A DNA stretch of 64,000 nucleotides from Nissolia schottii (taxonomy: Eukaryota; Streptophyta; Magnoliopsida; Fabales; Fabaceae). Both the position numbers and the translations under genes were made by a program. A model generated the notes under the pieces. It was not told the DNA's origin. It did not search any database and worked only from the letters and a program-made list of their open reading frames with translations. Where the stretch lies: the NCBI GenBank assembly GCA_003254905.1, contig QANU01095819.1, positions 1 through 64,000 of the forward strand, in the 5' to 3' direction. Below are positions 11,250 through 24,600 of this stretch, piece after piece; the stretch's first letter is position 1; the number at the start of each line of letters is the position of its first letter.

Positions 11250-12667
11250 GATTGTGAGTAAGTGATGTAGTTGTTAATGTTAAAGATGTTAGCCTATAAT
11301 GTTCGTATGTTCTTTTAAAACTTTTTCCAATTTATAAAATTATAATTTCACCGTACATTTATCTTCTATTCTCGGTCACCAAACTCCAAAATGTTAAACA
11401 TTAGAAGTCACCTCTCATTTCTCTCCATGGTGTTTATCGTTACCTCTTCTTTCCTTCTATTTCTAATTTTCGTCAATTCCACTCATGTTTCAGTTAGAAT
11501 GTAAACTTTTTACATCCAAAGGTGTTTCTAGTAAAGTTAATTGAGCTCCTTTAAACGTCATGACCGATAAGTGACAAGAGTCCTCTGGAAGCAATCCCAG
11601 AACTAAAGTCATAATGAATCCGTACAATGACGTGGCAACAGCGGCGCTCTTCCCTTTCGGAATCTGTACTTGTCCACGGTAATCCTCAAATCTAATCTTT
11701 TTATATGGCTCTTTGACATCCCCTGAATTTTTTCTTATTTGCTAGGCTCAGAAATTAACACAGCTTTGATTTTTCTATTTTTCGTGTCTAGATTTTCTTG
11801 TTGAAATTTTGTAAGCTTGCTGTGGTTATGGTTTTCTTTGTTTCTTTTTTGACATTTCTCATGATAATCCAATGTTCAAAGGATGAAGTTGTAGGATCTC
11901 AAAATTTTATGGTTGTTGGTGTGATTTTGATGTTCAAATGTTGTATTATGATATATTTGAACACTAAATTGAGATTGTGGCTAATATTTGTGGTTCTAAC
12001 TCCATGACCCAGCACTAGTGATTTGAAGACGCAACAACTGGCTGTCGTTGGAGTCGCCACCGTCAAGGTCGTTGCAACTTGGTCAGACAGTGAGCGCAGA
12101 GTTGAAGGAGCTATTAGTGAGAGACTGTTACAGAATAAATATCCGGGCAATATAGTCACTTGCTATGCAAGTTATTAGTCAATGTAGTCCACCATATTGA
12201 ACCAAGTGCATCAAACACCAAACTTGCACAGTACATCATAGGTTATGTCAAGAATAAATCAAGATTATCAATATCTTGATTTATTCTTAACAGGTTACAT
12301 CCATCACGATGAGAATGCAAATGCATAAAACCATTTGATAAGGAACTAATATCATTAATAACACAGCATAACTGGTAACCAAACTCTACCAAGAGTTCCA
12401 CCATGTACTACTACTACTACTACTAGTAGCAAGGTTGTTATCGCCTAACATCATCAATTTAAAGCCTAGAAGAGGACGAAGCTAACATTATTGGTTAAGA
12501 CATACCAGCTACAGGAGACATACCAACAGATAAAGAGGGGACATTCAGATTCAGGTATTAAGCACGGGACATAAGTTCTAACTAATTACTGGGGGATAAT
12601 CATCATAGCACTAGTATGTACCACGAGCACTTTCCATCTGATGGAATCCCCGAAAATTTATATTTGT
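11250..12667. other. Region downstream of the corepressor gene
   Basis: No conserved coding sequence was recognised. The first 100-250 bases beyond 12668 on the minus strand probably contain the 3' UTR of the DRAP1-like gene. A short (CTA)n tract lies at 12407-12425. Confidence 0.4.
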
Positions 12668-15600
12668 TTACCCTTCCTCATCATAATCCTCATCCTCTTC
12701 TATTCGAACACCAAGGCTAGCAAGCTGCATAGTATCAATGGCCATCTTGTCCACATCAGAAAGGGACCAGCCAGGGATTTCCTCATGCTTGGTCTCTGTT
12801 GCAGGTCCAGGCAGAGAGGCCTGAGCTGCTGCTGTGCTAGCATTTTTGTCCTCGCTATCATTTACGTTGGTGTTAAGATCAATGTTATGCAGAGATAGAG
12901 TATTATCCTCAGGAACTGCAGTGTTTTCTTTTGATAGCTCCTTGGATTCTAGACAATTATCTAGTGCCACGCTTGTAATAGGAGTATCTCTGCTAGTTTG
13001 CTGAACTGAGGAACAAGGCTCAGATTCAACCTGCTGATGATAGGTCTCTCTTTCAACAGTTCGAGACCCTCTACCACGGCCTCTTCCTCTACCTCGCCCT
13101 CTTCCCCTACCAGTACTGCCAGTGTGGCCCAACTCAAGCTGCAGTGAAGTAAATTTTATTTATCAAAATAAAAGAACAGGAATAACCCATTTTACATTCA
13201 GGACACATTTTCCTTCCACCCAGGAACCCAGATTGTCTTTTGGTCCATAAATAACAAACAATAACCCAAAACTCTGTAAGTTATTGAACCCATCAAAATA
13301 TGCTTTACTGCAAGACATGTTAACATATGAAAGAATTCGTCTAACATGCACATGTGGAAGTATTGTAGGTTTTTGGGTAACATTAGTGTTGAGATATGTA
13401 CAACAACAACAAAAAAAAACTAAGCCTTTTTCCAATACGTGGGGTCGGCTATATGGATCAAGCGATACTATAGTACCCTATCAATGACCATGTTTTCATG
13501 CAGATCATTAACCTCTAAATCTCTTCTAATAGTTTCCTCTATAGTTTTTCTAGATCTCCCCCTACCTCTAGCTAATGTGTTGAGATATATAATATATAAA
13601 AAACTCATGAAGAAACTATTATCCCTTTATGCAATGGTACTAGATAGATATTAAGTATTTTCTGAAAAATAAACTTCAATAGTAACAGATATCATCTCAT
13701 GATTAAATGTTTACCCAATGGACTTGAACAACATTAGAGTTAATAAAGCCCAGGAATCTTAATTAAGATTGAGGAAAACAGAAGTAAGTTGGCCAAGAAA
13801 CATCATACATAAGGTTTACAATGGAGTTAAAATATATTTCAATACCGAACTGGTAGGATCTTGCAAGCAGTAAAGCATAAAGTGTAGGGATCAATCAAAT
13901 AACATTGATGTAACACTTAACACGCTACTAAATGAATCTAGAAAATAATTTTGAATTGTCAGAACCTTTGGATAGTTACTGTGTAAAGGGAATGTCATGC
14001 CAAAAATCAGAAAATGTAGATAATAAATTATTTTATTATTTTAACTTAGTTGAAAATCATTTTAATGTGAATGATAGAACATTTTGATAGTCCAAAATGA
14101 TACTTGGATTAATATGAAATTTTATGATTAAAATTGTTTTGCTGGTAACCAAGCATCTATTTTAGGAAAGAAAATTCTGTTTTAATCATGTGATTTGTAC
14201 AGCTTAGGATAAATTAAATCTTTCATTTCTTAGGTAGTTGATATCTGTAATTATTCTTTCCATTTAAGAGGAGAAATTTTCCTCCTTTGATTTAGGGACG
14301 GGACCAGATGCATAGCTGCTCCTTAGGCCTATTTATTTGGCCTTTCGTAACCTCTTTTAATATAACAAAAATACATTTTCTACATGGTATTAGGGCACGG
14401 TCTGTACCATCAGTGACACCCCTCGTGTTTCCATGGCAGAGAAGAGTGGAAAACAAGAAGAAGAGTCCCAGCTGGGAACTAGCAGTGCAGCCCTAGCCAG
14501 CCTAATTGAAGGAACCTCTCTTCCCATAACTGATCACAAATTAAACGGCCAGAATTACACCCAATGGGCCAGAGCGGTCCAAATCTTCCTCCAAGGCAAA
14601 ACAAAGGAAGATTACATAACTGGTGATGCAAAGAAACCAGCAGAAAAGAAGGAAACTGAGCTGAAAAAGTGGAAGCTTGAGAATAGCCTTGTGATGTCAT
14701 GGCTACTAAACACAATGACCAACGAAATCGGAGAGGATTTCATGTACTTTGACACTGCACAAGAAATCTGGACAGCAGCAAAGGAGACTTGTTCACATGT
14801 AGACAACACAGATCAAAAGCCTCCTCCATGACTTGAACCAAGGTACTTTGACTGTCACTGAGTATTTCAATATACTGACCCAGTTTTGGCAGCAATTGGA
14901 CATATATGAGGAGAATGATAGGAGGTGCCCAGAAGACAACAAATTGTACAAGTCGCTGGTTGAAAAGGACCATTCAAGTACCTTCTCGGACTGACTCGGA
15001 ACCTTGATGAAGTTCGTGGAAGGATACTAGGCATCAAACCCCTGCCCAAAATCAGAGAAGTTTTCTGAGTTAAGAAGAGAAGAAAGCCAAAGAAAGGTCA
15101 TGCTTGGAGGCCAGAACATGGTCCATGCGACAGAGAGCTCAGCCATTGCTGCACAAAGACAAAAAAATCAGTCCCAGCAGAAGCAAAAGGGTACGAGAAC
15201 TTCAAGAAGAATGGACACACAAAAGAAGAGTGCTGGTTTATCATCGGCTTCCCTTCAGATTCCAAAAGAGGGAGAGAAAACCGAGGTAACACTTCTGCTG
15301 ATGATGCGGCGAACAAGAAAACAGAGCCCTTTAGCAAGGAACAATTAGAGACGCTGCAGAAACTCTTCCAACAAAACATAAAACCAGAAAGCACCAGCAA
15401 AACTGCCTCTATGGCACAAAAGGTAACTGCTTAACTGCTTCATCAAGAAGCAAAGGAAGCACATCAGATTGGATTGTGGACTCAGGAGCTTCAGACCACA
15501 TGACAGGGGCATTAATCCTTTTAGCAAGTATTATCCTTGTCATGAAAATTCTACAGTCCGAATTGCAGATGGTTCTCATTCTAAAGTGGCTGGTAAAGGA

Positions 15601-18600
15601 TCAGTTCTTGCGTCTAAGGATATCATCTTGAAGGATGTTCTCTATGTCCCTAAACTTGAGTGTAATTTGTTGTCCATAAGACCTAAAATGCGTTACTAAA
15701 TGCAACTCATATTTGTGTGAATTTCAGGCTTTGAACTCAGGGAAGACAATTGGCAATGTTAAAGAATGTGCAGGGCTCTATATCCTTCAAGTTGATGACC
15801 CCAAGAGCAACCACAAGACTGCAAAATCTGCTTGTGCAGTAACCTTACCCCACAATGAGTCTGAGTCTTTAATGTTGTGGCATTATCACCTACGTCACCC
15901 TAACTTTATGTATTTGGAGAAATTGTTTCCTACCTTGTTCAATAAAAATCCAGAAATCGTACATTGCGAAGTGTGTCAAATTGCTAAACATACTCAAAAT
16001 AGTTATCCCACTCAACCATACAAACCATCACACCCATTCTCCCTAATCCATAATTATGTGTGTCGTCTTTTGGAAGCTACTTGATCCTTGTTGCTGGCCA
16101 CTAATGTCCCATCAGAGTTTTGGGGAGATGCTGTCGTCACAACCACCTACCTCATCAACTGAAAGCCCTCAAAAATCCTAAAATATAACACACCACAATC
16201 TACCCTTCAAACCATCTTCCCAAAAACACAACTTTTCATTTATATCCCACTCAGTTTTTGGGAGCTCCACCTTTGTCCATAATCACCAACCCAACCGAAG
16301 CAAATTCAACCCTACATCCATACCTTGCATTTTCTTGGGCTACTCACCAAACCATGGGTTACAAAATACTATTTTCCCTCTACCAAAAATTTCTCTCATT
16401 CTATGGATGTCACCTTCTATGAAGATAGACCTTTCTACTCCAAAATTGAAATTTAGAGGGAAAAGAGACAATGAATTTCAGTTTCAGTTCTGGAACAATA
16501 GCACTCTTGAAGAAGAAGAACATAGAGTGATGTACAAATCAGAATCTGGCCCGGAAAACCACCGCTTGGCTGAACCTGAAGCAACAACAGCATGCCCAAC
16601 CAATGAAGTTCCAGCCCGAGATAACAATAACAGACTCAGCAGTTACACAGCCCGCTGCACAAGCAGAAAAGCCACTCTTTATGTACTCAAGGCGGCAGAA
16701 AACACAACAGGATCAAGAGCCCCCCACACTTCTAATGCAAAGCCAGGAATCTAACCAAATGACAAAGCCCAGAGAAATTAACCAAGGTAACACCTCTGCT
16801 CCTTCACATTCTGAAATTTCTGGCCAAGAAATCATTGATCTTGATATACCCATAGGTGTTAGGAAGGGTGTGAGGTCTTGCACTCAACACCCTATTGGAA
16901 AATGTGTCTTATGATAGATTGTCACCAAGCCATAGATATTTTGTAACAGCTCTTGACATCATTCAAGTTCCAAGGAACATACAAGAGGCATTACAAAACA
17001 CAAAATAGGCAGCAGCTATAAAGGAAGAAGTCCAAGCTCTAAAGAAAAATAGAACCTAGGAAATGTCAACATTGCCAGAAGGAAATAAAACTGTTTGGTG
17101 CAAGTGGATTTTTTTCTTCAGCCAAATACAATGCAGATGGCAGTGTTAACAGATACAAGGCACGACTAGTGGCAAAGAATTCACACAATCCTATGCAATA
17201 GACTATGAAGAGACATTTGCTCCAGTGGCAAAGTTAAATTCTGATCGAGTTATCTTATCGCTTGCAGCCAATCTAGATTGGCCTTTGCACCAACTTGACA
17301 TCAAGAATGCGTTCTTAAATGGTGCGCTGGAAGAAAAAGTCTACATGACATTCCTCCTGGACTTGAAACCAAGAAGACAGCAGGCAAAAAATATGAACTT
17401 TTAACCTTTTTTCAACTTGATTTGGGGCAAGTTTATTTATTGATCATTTGCAACTGTTTGATTTCGTATGACTATGAAAATTAGTTAGTCTATTTTGGAA
17501 AACTATTATTCAATTTGGGAAAAACTAGATGAGAGTTAGCAAAATGATTTTGGGTTTGTGTTTTCTAGTTTGTTTACTAGCTTCTATATGTTTGTTTATG
17601 TGATTTTCAGTGTTTGATGTTTCTATTTTTAGTTGTCTTTATGTTTGTTTGTTAAGTTTATATTGTTGGTTTATTAGCTACATCTTGTTTGTTCATGTCT
17701 GTGTGTAACTTTGCTCGTGCAGGAGTTGTATCATCTGTATGTTTAATACAGCAGCTGTCTGTTTGTGTGTTGTTTATTGTTTGTTTATTTGCATCAAAAC
17801 GTTTGTTCATATGTGTATGATTTTCGATTTCCATAGTCGTAGTGTTGTGTTTAGAGTGTTTGTTTACCTTCTCGTTGTTTGTTTATTTAGGTGTAGGTGC
17901 TTGTTTATTAGGATTATATTTTAAGTCTATTAGGCTCCTCATTGTTTGCACATGATTGTGTATAAGTTTGTTCGCGTCTCTGTAAATGTTTGTTTATCAT
18001 TGAATTGTTACTTTATTACCTGAGATTGTTTGTTTGTACCAATCTCAGTGTTTTTTCAATGTCAATGTAATTGATTTTTGGGTCTATATTGTTTATTTAT
18101 TGTTCCTAATTGGTTTGTTTAGTTGTGTGTATTAGTTTGTTTATTGGTTCCATATTGTTTGTTTACAGTTGCTATTTGTTTTTGTTTAGTTGCGTATATA
18201 TGTTTGTTTATTGGTTCTATATTGTTTGTTTATTAGCTCCATATTTTTTGTTTATCAGAAAAATTAAACAAACATCGTTCTTACAAAACAGAACCCAACA
18301 ACCAATCCAATAGGTGGGTTCGTTTATATTTCACAAATCTGTCTATGAACACATCAATACAATAATTAAAATTTCATGAATCTTGATTAAAAGCATGATG
18401 GAAAAATATCTAAATTACCTAATCCATGCTTTTGTTTTGCTTTGATGTTTCCATGGCAAAAACAAATTGCAGCAACTGAGACGATGGAGAAGATACAACG
18501 ATGAAGGATTGAAGAAGAAGCTATGGGATACGTTTATCGAACGATACTAGGGTGAATTCAGGGCTTCTAATTAACATTGGGGATAAGGATGATGATTAAG

Positions 18601-21600
18601 AGAACAACAAAGGCGAATCACAGAGATGTTTGTTGATCAACGGACATGATGGAGAAAGCTGAAACAATCTAAACGGACTAGAGCTGAGGGAGAGACTCGC
18701 TAAAAGTTAAAGCATGTCGAGAGCAAATTAATGTGAGATTTGGAGAGGGAGAGAGATTTGCGAGCTAAGGGAGTGAGAACAAAGAGCTGAGAATGATAGA
18801 ATCAAGTACTGGTGGTTTAGTGAGTGATTGCGGCGTGTGGGAGTGAGTGCATTGAATGAGAAGAATAATACATATCTAGGTCTGTGATACATCTATTGGC
18901 AACACGGTGGACACGTTCTTGGTGTACACCGATGCTTTTCCTTAAATGAAGCATTTCTAAAAGTCATGCGACAACTAATTACAATTAAAAATATTATTCC
19001 TACTAAAATATTTCTCTCTTAAAAACTTATTATATATCTTGAATGGATTATTTTCAGTATAAAAAATGTAAAATTAAAACAACAAGAAAAATCCTAAAAA
19101 AATATGAAATTAAACAAAGAATAACAGGTGCAAAACGAACCACATACATACACGTGCAACTTCAAAAACAGAATTGAAAAAAAAACCAAAAAAAAACAAA
19201 AAATAAACAAGCATCCAATGTTTAGTCATCCACTTAGTTGCATAAATTTATAAAATTTAGTGTCAATAAACATGATAGCCGCCTACGTACATACATATAA
19301 TTACACATAACAGTCGCATTAACTGAAATCATTTTCTCCAATTCTTGCAGTGTGTGTGAGTGAGTGCAATCCTTCATTACCATTTAAAAATAACAATAAT
19401 TATGCAATCAAGATATTTTCATAAAAGTGCAATTACCATCTTACTCCTCTTAGCTTCTTCATCACTGTCATTACAATCGTCGCCAGCAGCTTTCCTGTTA
19501 GTGTAACATTCTCATTCTCAACTGCACTAATTGCTTAAATGCATAAATAAAGCAGAAGGGAAAGAAAAGATAAAGCCCAGTGGACTTCAAACCTTCTCTT
19601 TGGAAGGGCACCAGCCTCAGAATGGCCATGGCCATGTCCATGACCATAATCAGGAACCCTGCTAACAACGTCTCTTAAAAAGTCAAAGACATTGTAGCTT
19701 TGTACGCATTGTTTTCTGCAATGTACATTTTCCCCTAGTAAGGTGATGCAGGAGCAGTTTAAAAANTCTTACCAATCCACCCTTTTAGCCGCATCATAGG
19801 GCATGCTGAATCGCCATGAATGGCATTCAACGAAATAGTAGGACACGCCGCGGTATCCATCTCTTGTGACTCGCTGAAGTTGGTGTCCCCCTCCCGAAAC
19901 TGGTCCTCCTCATCCCTCACCTCCATGAGAAAAACCTGAAGTTTCTTCCGCTGGGGACAGTCGTGGCCAGAGCCATATTTTTCGTGGCAAAAAAAACATA
20001 GGTTCTTGGCCCTGTGTTCGTCTATTTCCTTGGGAGAGAGTTTCCTTTGGAACGTGTAATTCGGTTTGCCTAATACACTCTTCTGGTCCTCTTCCACGTT
20101 CTTTCTTTCAACCTTCTCAAACCGTTTCTCATTAACAAGTTGAATGCCTCTCTTGTCCTGCCATCCCCCCAAGTTGTCACTACAACTGTTACCTCTCGGC
20201 CTCTGGAGCAAGGCGAAGCTCCTCTCCTGCAGCTTGGCTATTCTTGTGGCTTCCAACAACGATCTTGGCGCGAAAAGCTTGACGCCGTTGCTAAGCTCCG
20301 CGTTCAATCCCCCGAGGAAGCACTGCAACTTCTGTGCCTCCGTCAGATCCGTACGGCACACTAGTTTGTCAAATTTCTCCTGGTAGTCCTCCAGACTCCC
20401 TGTCTGAACCAGTCGTTTAAGTTCCTCCATAGGCGAGTCAAATTCGGTTCCAAATCGAACCTGTATAGCTTCCGCGAAGTCGCGCCACGTAACGCGGCCT
20501 CCGCGTCCCTGTTCCAGCGTCTGAAACCATCGGAAGGATCCCTCGTCAAGCGCGATGCTAGCGACGACGATCTTCTCCTCTTCCGGCGTCGCGTCAAGAG
20601 TAAAGAAGCGCTCGCACTGCGCGATCCAGAGTCCAACGTCATCGCGACAGAATCGTGGAAATTCTAGCCGAGTCAGTCGCGTCGGAACGCGATATTCACC
20701 GTCGCCACCGCCGCGCGTGCGATAGTCTCCCTCGCCGCCACTGCGCTGCCATCGCGCCGCGCCGAGGTCCGCCAACTGCAACCCTAATCCTCGCAGCGCT
20801 TCGTGGATGCTAGCGAACTGCAACTCGCAGTTTTGCTCCAGTGCGCACAATCGCGGATCGATTGCGGCCATGATGCGCTCCTCCGTCTCGCGCATCGCGG
20901 TTTGAAGTCGCGTGGATTCTGCCATGGATCGCTAGCTCTGGATACCAATGTTAAGCAAGAAGAGAGAAAGAGGGAAGAACAGAGAGAAAGCACAGAGAGA
21001 ATGAGAGAATGAGGGAATAGAGAACTTTATTATCAACAATGCCTAATGAATTCTGTTACAAAACTCAGCTTATATAGCCAAGCTCAGCCCCTAACTGCCT
21101 ATTTCACAACTAATTTCCCCTCTTATGCGTATCACATATCTTACCGCCTACGGGTCCTACTATTGAGCACAAGAGTTACACGGGTTTAAATCATCAAAGA
21201 CACAAGACATGTATAAAAATGCCGGCACACTTCCTCTGAATAAGATATCCATTAACTGGTTCTGGGACTAGGAAGCATATACCACAACAATTACTAACAA
21301 TTACTAAAGAAGTTAAAATATATTTCTTATTCCTAAACATGATACTGATTTATAATTTCTTCCACAATAAGGGATAATTATACTGACCTCCCCCAAGGTC
21401 CATCAATATTACAATCACCTCCCCTCTAGTTTGTAAAATGACACTCACCTCTCTTGTCTCAATTAATCTTCAAAATTCCAAAATTACCCTTGACACTCAC
21501 TGCCCCTTACCTCTACCCAACCACCATACTGAGGCCAAAACCGACCACCCACCCTCATCCCTGCCACCACCGCACCCCTACCCCCCACCTCTGTATCCTA

Positions 21601-24600
21601 TATCAACACCCTTGCTCCCCTCTCCCTGTCTGCTTCTCACTCCCTCTCTATGTGCTTCAATGGCTCCAAATTCATGATTTTTGAATAAAACCAGCCAAGA
21701 AATTATAAAAACAAATTAATGAAATAAAGGTAAGAGTTGTAAAATCAAAGGAAGATTTAGAAGTAAATTGTGGATGACCCTGTCCCTCTTCTATTCTGTT
21801 CAATCACCGTTCAATGATAATAAGAGAAGAAAGCTTTCAAATTGATATGCTAAGCCGATGGCACAGTGTTTCTCTGTTTTGAACTCTATTTGCGGGGAGA
21901 ACATTTGGTTCATGAGATTTTGTGTTGAGGGAAAATTTTCATTTTCATTTTGTACCAGATACACGTGTTATGTTCTGACAAATTTTTGTTAATGAATTCA
22001 CAGTAAGATGTGGGTGGTGAAGTTGCTTGGGTAGAGAAATGGGTAGAATGACATTCATTGTAAATTGAATAAATAAGTATGGGCAATATAGTCATTTCTG
22101 GTACTTTTAAAAGTTATAATTATTGGTAAGGGAGGTCAGTGTAAAAACCTTAAACAAATAAGGGAGTGGGTGTTATTTAGCAAACTAGAAAGGGAGGCAA
22201 TTGTAATATTGTCATATCGATGGACCTCCAGGAGGTTGGTGTAATTACCCCTAATAAGAATAAAGTTTTCAATTTAGTACTTATTATGTACAAATATTTT
22301 TAATATGAATGTCTTTGTAATAATCTTTCCTAGTGATAACACAGTTAAGAGTGATTGGTTAGAATGTAATTCTCGCATCTTCAATGGCAGATTTTTAGAC
22401 AAGCAAGTATGTGGGGTAAGATTAGGAATTTGGCTTCTATTTACCATAAAACAGTCTTTTAGAGGAATCTCCCTGTTAGATGTGCTGAGGAATTGGAGCC
22501 CTATTTCATTGTATGTTCTTCTCTTGTCTGTACTTGTTCTTGTAAAGAGCTTCTCTTGTTTGTCCTTGTTCTTGTAAAGAGGATCTCTCTAATCCTCCTA
22601 ACATTTTGTAAACAACTTCATTTCATCTCCATAAATTTCTCTTATATACTGGCTATTACAATGAAGCGACTGTGACATTTCCTTAGATGAATTGTCACCT
22701 TTGCGACAATTTTTACTTTGGTCAGCTGTCGCAAGATTAGCCTCATACAAGGCCACTACCATGAAGCGACCGTGACAATCCTTAGCCGAATTGCCGTCTT
22801 TGCGACAACTTTATCTTATTCATCGAGCTTGGTGTCGACATCTTAGTCAATTGGTGATACCCAAGTCACTTAAGATTTTTTGTTATTCTTTGATTTTCTA
22901 TCGCAACGGGTACTCCCTTGCGACCATTCTTAGCTACTCTTTGGCAATTCTTTGTCACCAAATTGCCATCGTCACGACGACTCTTCTGTCGCGACCCATT
23001 TTCTAGTGAGCCTTAGCGATTATCTCTACTACACTTGGCTGCTTACCTTCGCGTCGTCAACGTTCCTTCCTTCTGCGTCGCCAACATTTATTTCGACGCA
23101 AACTCTTAGTCGTAATTCGCTTCACACCATATTGCGAATTTTGGCGACCTGACACTTGTTAAACAAGCATTTTCTGCTAATTAGTTTCGTTGGCTTCGAG
23201 AGGAGGAAGGAAACCAAATCTTGGTGACATTGTGTAGTCTTTACCATAGTCTGTTGTATTTGGCTGGTGTGTAACTCTTGTATCTTAATAATAGACACTC
23301 GGACAAGCAGATCTTGTGGGATAGGAGTAGGATTAGGAGGTTGACTTCTACTTGGTATATAGCACATGACCTTTTGAGAGGGGTATACCTTTCAGATATG
23401 TTGAAAGAGGAGGAAGCCTTGCTATGTTGACTTTCTCTTTCTTTAGTTCTTGTTTTTTGTAATGATGATTTCTTGTCCTCCATTTTGCTTATATTATTCT
23501 TCTCTTCTTGTTAATGAAATTCTTCTTTTTATCCAAAGATAAAATTCTCACCTATACATTAGAATTTATACATATAGCGATCAAATTAACAAAAAAATAA
23601 AACAAAATAAAAAATCATACAAGGAACAAAATGAAAATGGGCTTCATATGTAAAGCCTCCAAAAAAATATTTTAAATAAAAACAAAAATACAAGTAACAT
23701 GCTGGTAAAAGTACTTTCACTCAATTAGTAAAGCAGTGTCTGTCTATTGACTGGATCTTGAAGTAGATTGGACAACGATACGTCAGATAGAGAATCTAAT
23801 CCCATTTTTAGTTGAGGAAGGGGCAGAAGAAACCAAGCATACAGACCCAAGAAAGTATAGGAGTGTTCCCGCAATTGTTTGATATTAGTTAGATTGAATA
23901 TCTACTTGGCTTTCCCTTTTTTATTTAAATAAACAGTTGTAACTTTGTATATTCTTATTTAATGTAATAAATTAATTTTTTTTATTACAACTTCTTCCAA
24001 TCAAAAACAGATATCTATGAAGTTAACAACTCTATAAATTCTCTCATGAAATCTGTTACATATGAACGCTAACAGCTTGAGTTTTAGGATGATTTGTTCA
24101 TACCATGTAATAAGACCCTATTTGACTTGATACCCCTTCTAAATAAATAAACCAAATTTCAGGACAAGGAGAAATAGGTCTGCAATGGACATGCATCAAG
24201 CCTGAAGAGCTCAATGAACAAAACAATACAAATCATAACATTTCTTGACTTACAAATGCAATGCATTCATGGTCTTTGCTCCTCTCTGAAGAGTTATTTC
24301 ATAAGTGCGGTCACAAACATCTTGCAAAAATAACTCTAGAGCTTTAGCTGTAAAAAATTCAAGAGTGATGTCAACAATATATGAGAGAAAAGACCAAGCT
24401 TTGACCAAGTGTTAACAAGAAGACAGTATTTTAAATTAACTCACACACTAAGACAGGGACTGCGAGGGCTATCTTTCCAACATCCTCATCTGCTTGCATT
24501 ATCTTCTTTATCCGAGCCTGCAAATTAATGTTTCCATCAAATTAACATTCTCTTAAGAGGTCTCATTCCTTATAATACTCAAAAGGTGAGGATGCAAAAT

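Noticed and set aside
17739..18313. Two plus-strand open frames rich in Val, Cys, Phe and Leu
   Set aside because: They are translations of the TTTGTTTA-rich tract, without any conserved pattern.
20140..21012. Several open frames opposite the gypsy gag
   Set aside because: They are antisense shadows of the GC-rich gag frame.
21438..21684. Proline-rich plus-strand open frames
   Set aside because: They lie in the C-rich loop of a foldback element; no start context or homology.
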